DNA of 64,000 nt from Jaltomata sinuosa (lineage: Eukaryota > Streptophyta > Magnoliopsida > Solanales > Solanaceae). Positions 58,691 to 64,000 of the stretch are shown here, in pieces. The stretch is taken from contig QJPP01001832.1 of the NCBI GenBank assembly GCA_003996215.1, positions 186,001 to 250,000 on the forward strand, read 5' to 3'. Below the pieces are notes generated by a model, which worked only from the letters and a program-made list of their open reading frames with translations, was not told the DNA's origin and made no database searches. The translations under genes were made by a program, and so were the position numbers. The stretch's first letter is position 1, and each line of letters starts with the position of its first letter.

Positions 58691-59985
58691 TCATCATCAT
58701 CATCCTAAGCTCCTCCCGATCTGCAATAGGACTTCAATCTATCCATCATCTTGTTTGAGAACTTGCCCTTCTTCTTCTCGTGCTCGCTCAACTTCTTTTT
58801 CCGCTTTTCCACTTTTCCTTGCCTGCGGCTCATGTGCTCCAAACGTGCATTCATTGCACTCAAACTCCCATTAATCAATTTCTGCTCATTGGCCACTTTG
58901 TCCAAGGATGGGGGGACTCAGTACCTGCTGTTGTGTCAGCTCCAACTTAATCAGAAGAGAATCCGACCAACAACTGCTGAACATGTGCATCCACTCCTGA
59001 ATCTAGATAGAGAGATGGAGCATGATATAGGGCCCGGACTGCAGAGCTCCCACAGACTGCGATGATCCAGATGCAATAGTGGAAGGACACGCAGGATCAG
59101 GCAAAGACTCTGGAAACTATCCGAAAGATGGAGAAGCTACATCAATCTTTCTCTTTTTCTGCTTTGCTTCTGGGCCCTCTTCAACAATGGGTGTATCATA
59201 GTCGCTGGCTTCTTTTCAACATCAGTGGGGTCTTTTAACACTACAACATCATAGCATAACTGAGTCACTAATGAAGGAAAGAAAAGGATTTTAGACCTTC
59301 CAAAAGCGACCTCAGCCATCTGAGCCACAATATGGACCCCAACATTCGCATACATGCCATCAATGAGGGCTGCCACCATCAATGCTCGGTTAGGGGTCAC
59401 ATATGTTTCATGAGTGGATGGCATGATCCTCGCACAGATAATTGAAAGACAATTCTTGGTTTCTGCAGTAAACTCATGTGAATCAAACCCTTTTTGCAAA
59501 GTCAACCAATTCGGGGTCACCCCATCATTTAACTTGTCTACAAACCACTGGTGCCCTTCGGCTATGGCTTTTGCAATGTAGACCTCATTGTCAGCATTTG
59601 GGATGTTGTATAGTGCATTAATGATCTTAGGGTTGAAGCTCACTTAGACTCCCTTAACGGTAGTGACTAGCACGTCATTGAAATTAGTGATCGAAGGGTT
59701 GGCATAGAACTCAGTGACCACTATGTGGTTAGCCACGACAGGTGGAAGAGCAAAACATATCCAACCCCGCTCCACCAACTTCTTGTAGAATTCTGACATT
59801 TTTTTCTCAACTTTGTCCATATTAATTACTTTCTCCCTAACAAAGGGTTTGGATAATAGCTCATCATACTGACGTTCAGATGATGCCGATAGGAACCTAT
59901 CATGATCGTAGTTCTCCTCTATTTCCACATCCGGAGCATTTTCAACTTTATTGTCACTACCGTTGGTGGCCATCCTTTTGATCAA
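58691..59985 (-). pseudogene. Plant-transposon-type ORF of family A, broken
   Basis: A minus-strand frame starts at MATNGSDN (about 59970). It reads DHDRFLSASSERQYDELLSKPFV, then ERGWICFALPPVVANHIVVTEFYANPSITN, to a TAA at 59644-59646, and continues in frame from SFNPKIINALYNIP through NGVTPNWLTL, NCLSIICARIMPSTHETYVTPNRALMVAALIDG and FPSLVTQLC to 59137. After a frame shift a Lys/Glu coiled tail (58705-58905: MNARLEHMSRRQGKVEKRKKK) and an Asp/Glu run end it. The layout equals that of the putative plant transposon protein domain. A single nonsense codon and a shift disable it. Function unknown; it replaces gag-pol in this element. Confidence 0.7.
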
Positions 59986-60059
59986 AGTGCCTGAAGGATT
60001 GCACTTGTGATGGAATTGATGGGATTATTGTGTTACAAAAGGGAGAGGAGTATTTCTAT

Positions 60060-60480
60060 TTTAAGAATGAACCATTTGGGGCCTCTGATTTTTGAAATGT
60101 TTTAAAATACCTGGAATCTGCCTGGAAGCTTCGTGCTCGCGATTGGCCTTCCGCATTTGCGAAGGCTTGACATTTAGTTATCCTTTGCATTCGCGACAAT
60201 TCCACCACATTCGCGAAGGCCTGTAGCAAGGCTGGTCTTCGCTTTCGCCACCGGTCTCCCATGTTCGCGAAGAAGACTGGTCTGGCCAGATTTTCACTTT
60301 TTCTTCAGCCTACTGCCCGCGATGTGCGATGCGATATGCGATAGGCACTTTGTGAGGTGTGAAACACACTATGTTCACACATGCCAGTGTTTTTTATCAG
60401 TCCACTGGTTGTTTGTGTAATGGCATGTGCGACGGGCACTCTTCGAGGTGCGAAAAGCACATTTTTCAAAGGTATTTTTG
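60060..60480 (-). promoter_or_regulatory. Internal array of CATTCGCGAAGG and GCGATGTGCGATG words
   Basis: Between the leader ORF and the large ORF of the A element lie CTCGCGATTGGCC, GCATTTGCGAAGG, CATTCGCGAC, CATTCGCGAAGG and TGTTCGCGAAG (60130-60275), then a second word set GCGATGTGCGATGCGATATGCGATAGG (within 60316-60345) and GTGCGACGGGCAC (60428-60440). The first set is the same word as in the LTR arrays of this element. It may be an internal promoter or a relic of a U3. Confidence 0.45.
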
Positions 60481-60569
60481 ATCTTTCTCAACACTTGGTT
60501 CCTCTTCTCATTCCTTTGGGCACCTAAAAATACACCAAAGAGAAACAAAAAGTGAAGTAAAGGATAAAA

Positions 60570-60625
60570 ATGATGGGTTGCCTCCCATCAAGCGCACAAT
60601 TTAACGTCACAGTGCGATGCAAGCT
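60570..60625 (-). repeat. GGTTGCCTCCCA motif after leader ORF
   Basis: GGGTTGCCTCCCATCAAGCG followed by TTTAACGTCACAGTGCGATGC. It is the same motif as the one after the family D integrase (34850-35000), here directly after the stop of the small leader ORF. Confidence 0.75.
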
Positions 60626-60628
60626 ACC

Positions 60629-60979
60629 TCACAATCGAGATTTCCACTTGGAAGATTTGAACCTTCGACCCAAATATGAAATGAATTTCTGGTGGCACTC
60701 CCGGGGTGAAGGTTTTAGCATGAGAAGGCCATTCTCTTGATTTTGCAATCCACAATTTTTGGCCTTCAAGTGAGGTAGGACGCTCTGACTTTGTTCCACG
60801 ACAAACTCAAAACCGGATAGACCTTCATCCACTCTCCTTCCAAGGTCTTCCAAAATCTTTATTACTCTGACTTTCATCCATTGAATCAAACTTAAGGTCG
60901 AACAAAGGTTGAAGTGGGATTTGGGCGTCTCCACCTTCAAGTTCACCTCATTCATAACATCCTCACTATGAGATGCCAT
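60629..60979 (-). CDS. Small leader ORF of family A, unknown function
   Basis: A 116-codon frame starting MASHSEDVMNEVNLKVETPK about 105 bases after the primer site. A second Met 10 codons upstream (61009) is in frame, but MASHSEDV is preferred because the partial A copy keeps the same start (51701 minus). The sequence has a KILEDLGRRVDEGLSGFE helix-like middle, LPHLKAKNCGLQ and a basic end GRRFKSSKWKSRL. I do not recognise a domain. The frame is intact although the rest of the element is broken. It could be a real accessory protein or an RNA element that happens to stay open. Confidence 0.5.
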   Translation of the reverse strand: MASHSEDVMNEVNLKVETPKSHFNLCSTLSLIQWMKVRVIKILEDLGRRVDEGLSGFEFVVEQSQSVLPHLKAKNCGLQNQENGLLMLKPSPRECHQKFISYLGRRFKSSKWKSRL

Positions 60980-61087
60980 GGTATCTTTCAACAAAATGAA
61001 AATAAACAAAATAGAAACAACTATTCACAAAAATTGAACTAGGGTAAGTAAACTTAAATCCTAAACTAACTCAATACGCCAAATTGT

Positions 61088-61105
61088 ACCCCGGCAACGG
61101 CGCCA
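61088..61105 (-). other. Primer-binding site, tRNA-Asp, intact
   Basis: TACCCCGGCAACGGCGCCA on plus; in sense TGGCGCCGTTGCCGGGG, the full canonical site. It is the only undamaged copy in the window. Confidence 0.92.
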
Positions 61106-61109
61106 TTTT

Positions 61110-62446
61110 TGATAAACGCTCAAATTATGCTCTCCAAATAAGGAGGTGACGGTGATCGCGTAGTCAATTTTTTTTTATAATTCCCAACGGGTGTTGGGGT
61201 CAAACCCGAGGGAACAATGTAGTCGCGATCGAGCTAGTAAAGAATATAAGTAACTTATTGAAGTTCAATTACCAAAAAGGGTAAAAAAATATCTAAAGGG
61301 GGGATTTATACTAAAACTAAAAGATAAAGAAACACAAATAAAAGATAGATTGATCAATGGCTTTCCTTGCTTTCGTCAAGCAAGGACAACAAGGGGGATA
61401 TAGGCTTGGGAATTCAATTCACAAGACTTGCACTCGATTGACACCTAGGTAGTCTTGGTCATAAGTGTGGAATGCTATCGCTCGATCAACAACCACATTT
61501 CCAAATGATTTCAGTTAGAACATCATTAGGTGCAATAAACAAGCAACAAATTAACTTGGGTAGGTCGTCCTATTTCTAGCTCGAATACTTAAATGGGAGA
61601 TTCCACGAATAGGAGCTATGTCTAGACTCCGGTCTAAATGGATTCCCAAGTTCCCACTATTGAATCTTCTCGAATTTAGGGAAATTCTCTCCCGAGCAAT
61701 AACCCAAATCAGAAGACTAAGTCAATGTTTGCAACCATTGACCATAAATTCAGGCAATAGAAGATTCAAGAGACCCAAATGATCAAACAAGTACAAATCT
61801 AGATTTAGAATAAAAAACCCAACATGTATTATCTCTAATACAAACCCAAAATCTCAAGTCAACAATACACCAAATAAATAGCAATTAAGAACAAGAGTTG
61901 AAGAATGAAATCTAAAGATTTTACAATACAAAGCATCAAAATCTTCACTCCTATGGTGTTGGTTGATGAACCTTGCTCCCAAGCTTGCTCAAAATTTTTG
62001 AATATAGCCAAATATTTATTTCAAGACAGCTTGGAGGTGTTTTATGTGAGTTGGGATTTCCAAGAGAGGAAATTTCCAAATCTGCCCCCACAGCAGCTTC
62101 CCTTCTTCGCGTTCGCGTGGTGTCCACTGCATTCGTGAAGGGTCTCGGAGTGGTTGACTTTCGAATTGATGAGTGGTACACCGTATTCGCGGAGCTTTAA
62201 CTCATTTGGCCTTCGCGTTCACGGCTGGGACCCCGCATTAGCAAAGGCATGTGCTGTTGCCAGCTACTTGCTTCTCCGAATTGCCTCCTTTTGACTTGTT
62301 TTCATCCAAATTCATCCTGAACACTTCTAAAACACAAAGAACTGCAAAATAGAAGTAATCCGTGTCAATTGCACTATTTTTCCATTTTAAACTAGCAAAA
62401 GCATAAGTTTAAAGGCTAAATAAGCAGGTAAAATACCGACTTATCA
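61110..62446 (-). mobile_element. Family A 5' LTR
   Basis: TGATAAACGCTC to GACTTATCA. Hairpin at 61364-61385, TATA-like TTTTATGTGAG near 62040, array 62100-62240 partly decayed compared with the 3' LTR. Confidence 0.92.
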
Positions 62447-62451
62447 AGGAC

Positions 62452-63817
62452 CTCGGTCAATTATGTGTATTTCCGCTCTTAGCCATCTTATTTCCCTAAG
62501 GGGGTGGGTGTTAAGTAAAAATTAATGCTTGTAAAATATCAAGTAACAAGTATCAACAAGTATTAATATTGTTCAGATTCAGAGAGAGTATAGACTAAGA
62601 CTGTATTCCCCATGAGTTCATAACGCAGTAGGCGTCGTACTAGCAAATCTATTCTAGTGCTTAGCATGTAAGATCGGTAAGTTAGGTTAACCTAAATGGT
62701 TGGTCCCCTAGATTGATGAATTTCACCACACAACTTGGTCCATCTGCGGGTGTATACTTTACTAACCCTTACCTTTGATCCCAAATTAGCTATTCCCGGA
62801 TAAGGTCAAGCTATTAGATGAGTGTTGGTAGCCTCAAATATCTGTTGTAACAACCCTTTTCCCATTCGTTACCTCCTTGGTCAGGCAAGTAAGAATAAGG
62901 CGAGTTCTAACATTGCGCACCGTTAAAAAATAATCAAATCAAAGGGAAGAATATTACATGCATAAACACTATCCTAGAATTACTAAGTACTTTGCCTACG
63001 TTGTTAATCTGTCATGGTTTCCACAACCCTAGTCGTGGATTTAGCTACTCATGTTCATAAGAAAACAACCAGAAGTTATTGAAGAAGTCCTGACTATATA
63101 CTTAAGAGATGAAATAAAGAAATCCGAAATCTTGAATAATTGAAGAAGAATCAAGAATCAAGAGCCAATGGATGTAATAATCTCTAAAAATCAATACCAA
63201 TTCAATACCAAGTATTTTCAAAGATGTTTCCTACAAAAGATAGAACATAATTCGTAAAAGAAAACCTAGGAAAAGTATTTATAGACATCATAAATCCTAT
63301 CCTACACAAATTAGGAGAACTGGGTTCGGCAACTTCCACGGACACAATCTACGGTCCGCGGAACCATCTACGAGTCGTGGAAGGTCATCGTGGAACTCAT
63401 AGCTTTTGTCTTCTTACAGGTTCACTTCCATGAAGTCATTCCACAGATCGTGGACTGGCCTTATGGAACTCAAGCCATTTGTTCATCCTCTGATTAGGTT
63501 CCACAAATATGAACCACGACTCATTGATAGGTTCATGGCTCATATAAACTTATCGTGGAAATCATGCCTCATGCACCTTTGCAATAATCAACTCAAAGAG
63601 CATGTTCTATGGTCTGTGGATCAAATGATGGCTCGTGGAGTGAAGTCGTGAAACTCAGTTTCTAGTCAGTTTGCCTTCTTTTTCCTTCACTTAGCTTCCG
63701 AACCTTATTTTCCTACACAATGCTCAAAAACACATCAAATCTACTAAAAATTGCTAAAGAACATATCCCAATTCCACATTTTAAGGATAGAAAGTGCCAC
63801 AAATCCAAGTCACATCA
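62452..63817 (-). mobile_element. Family F 3' LTR, right piece
   Basis: Continues 55483-55587. It aligns with 11640-13106: shared TTCTAACATT, AAATCAAAGG and CACAACCCTAG regions. Ends AAGTCACATCA. TATA box at 63275-63284 and array 63320-63660. Confidence 0.82.
63275..63660 (-). promoter_or_regulatory. U3 promoter: TATA box plus CCACGGAC / TCGTGGAA array
   Basis: GTATTTATAG at 63275-63284, then CCACGGACACAATC, ACGGTCCGCGGAACC, ACGAGTCGTGGAAGG, TCGTGGAACTC, ACAGATCGTGG and GCTCGTGGAGTGAAGTCGTG words. Confidence 0.65.
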
Positions 63818-64000
63818 ACACCCTCAACTTAAAACCATTGCTTGTCCTCAAGCAATAAAACAAAACTATCCTATACGTCGCTTAAGAAAAAGAAAACTAG
63901 GAACTACAACAGTCACATGGTTCAAGCAATTCAGCTCATAACAGATACCCCCTCCTTCTCAGTATAAAGCAAGTGCACATGTACCATTTATCAAGACAAC
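63818..64000 (-). other. Start of family F 3' noncoding module
   Basis: ACACCCTCAACTTAAAACC (purine tract in sense) followed by ATTGCTTGTCCTCAAGCAA. It matches 13107-13143. The element continues beyond the window. Confidence 0.8.

Larger units (their letters stand above)
55588..62446 (-). mobile_element. Complete non-autonomous LTR element, family A
   Basis: Two LTRs of nearly equal length (55588-56923 and 61110-62446, about 1336 bp), a tRNA-Asp primer site beside the right one and a purine tract beside the left one. Flanking five bases are AGGAT (55583-55587) and AGGAC (62447-62451), a target duplication with one transition. The LTRs differ at a few percent of positions by eye. The interior has a small leader ORF, a plant-transposon-type ORF and long noncoding parts, but no gag, reverse transcriptase or integrase. 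It must have used enzymes supplied by another element. Confidence 0.92.

Noticed and set aside
1..64000. tRNA, rRNA or conserved host protein genes
   Set aside because: None recognised on either strand; the tRNA-like matches are primer-binding sites only.

Overview
The window is a plant nuclear repeat block. The nested Ty3/Gypsy and Ty1/Copia LTR retrotransposons, the tRNA-Asp-type primer sites, and an LTR style and MITE that resemble what is known from Solanaceae suggest a nightshade-family genome. This assignment is by recognition only; no search was possible. I found no intact host gene, tRNA or rRNA gene. Nearly all coding sequence belongs to decayed retrotransposons.

Layout. 1-2540: Tekay-like LTR fragment with a 60-bp tandem repeat. 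3611-4476: MITE with terminal inverted repeats (TIRs) of about 88 bp. 5284-11535: Copia LTR and gag, split by a large solo LTR (family H, 5756-11156). H is itself split by a chimeric, internally inverted gag-protease element (8417-10557) with a perfect 5-bp target duplication. 11536-33060: a minus-strand non-autonomous element (family F) whose ORF has the 'putative plant transposon protein' look. It is interrupted by organelle-like DNA (15004-16320) and by a 15-kb composite LTR-internal-LTR-internal-LTR array (family B, 16641-31605). The composite carries a solo LTR (family J, 26465-28111). 33061-44945: minus-strand Athila-type Gypsy (family D) with an almost perfect 3.28-kb tandem duplication and a solo LTR (family E) inside its reverse transcriptase. 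44946-51630: minus-strand Tekay/Del chromovirus remnants (family G). 51631-64000: four-deep nest. A partial family A LTR is hit by a plus-strand Athila element E2, which is hit by the 3' LTR of an F element, which is hit by a complete non-autonomous A element (55588-62446).

How the parts relate. D and G carry reverse transcriptase, RNase H and integrase. B carries only gag and protease. A and F carry only the plant-transposon-type ORF. B, F and A nevertheless share Athila-like primer sites, U5 motifs and a conserved 3' noncoding module, as expected for parasites mobilised by an Athila-like helper (inference). Most LTR families also share one promoter layout: a TATA box with, directly upstream, a 150-450 bp array of family-specific near-palindromic words. 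The words differ between families but the position is the same. That layout, the gag-protease-only family and the chimeric element are the most interesting signals.
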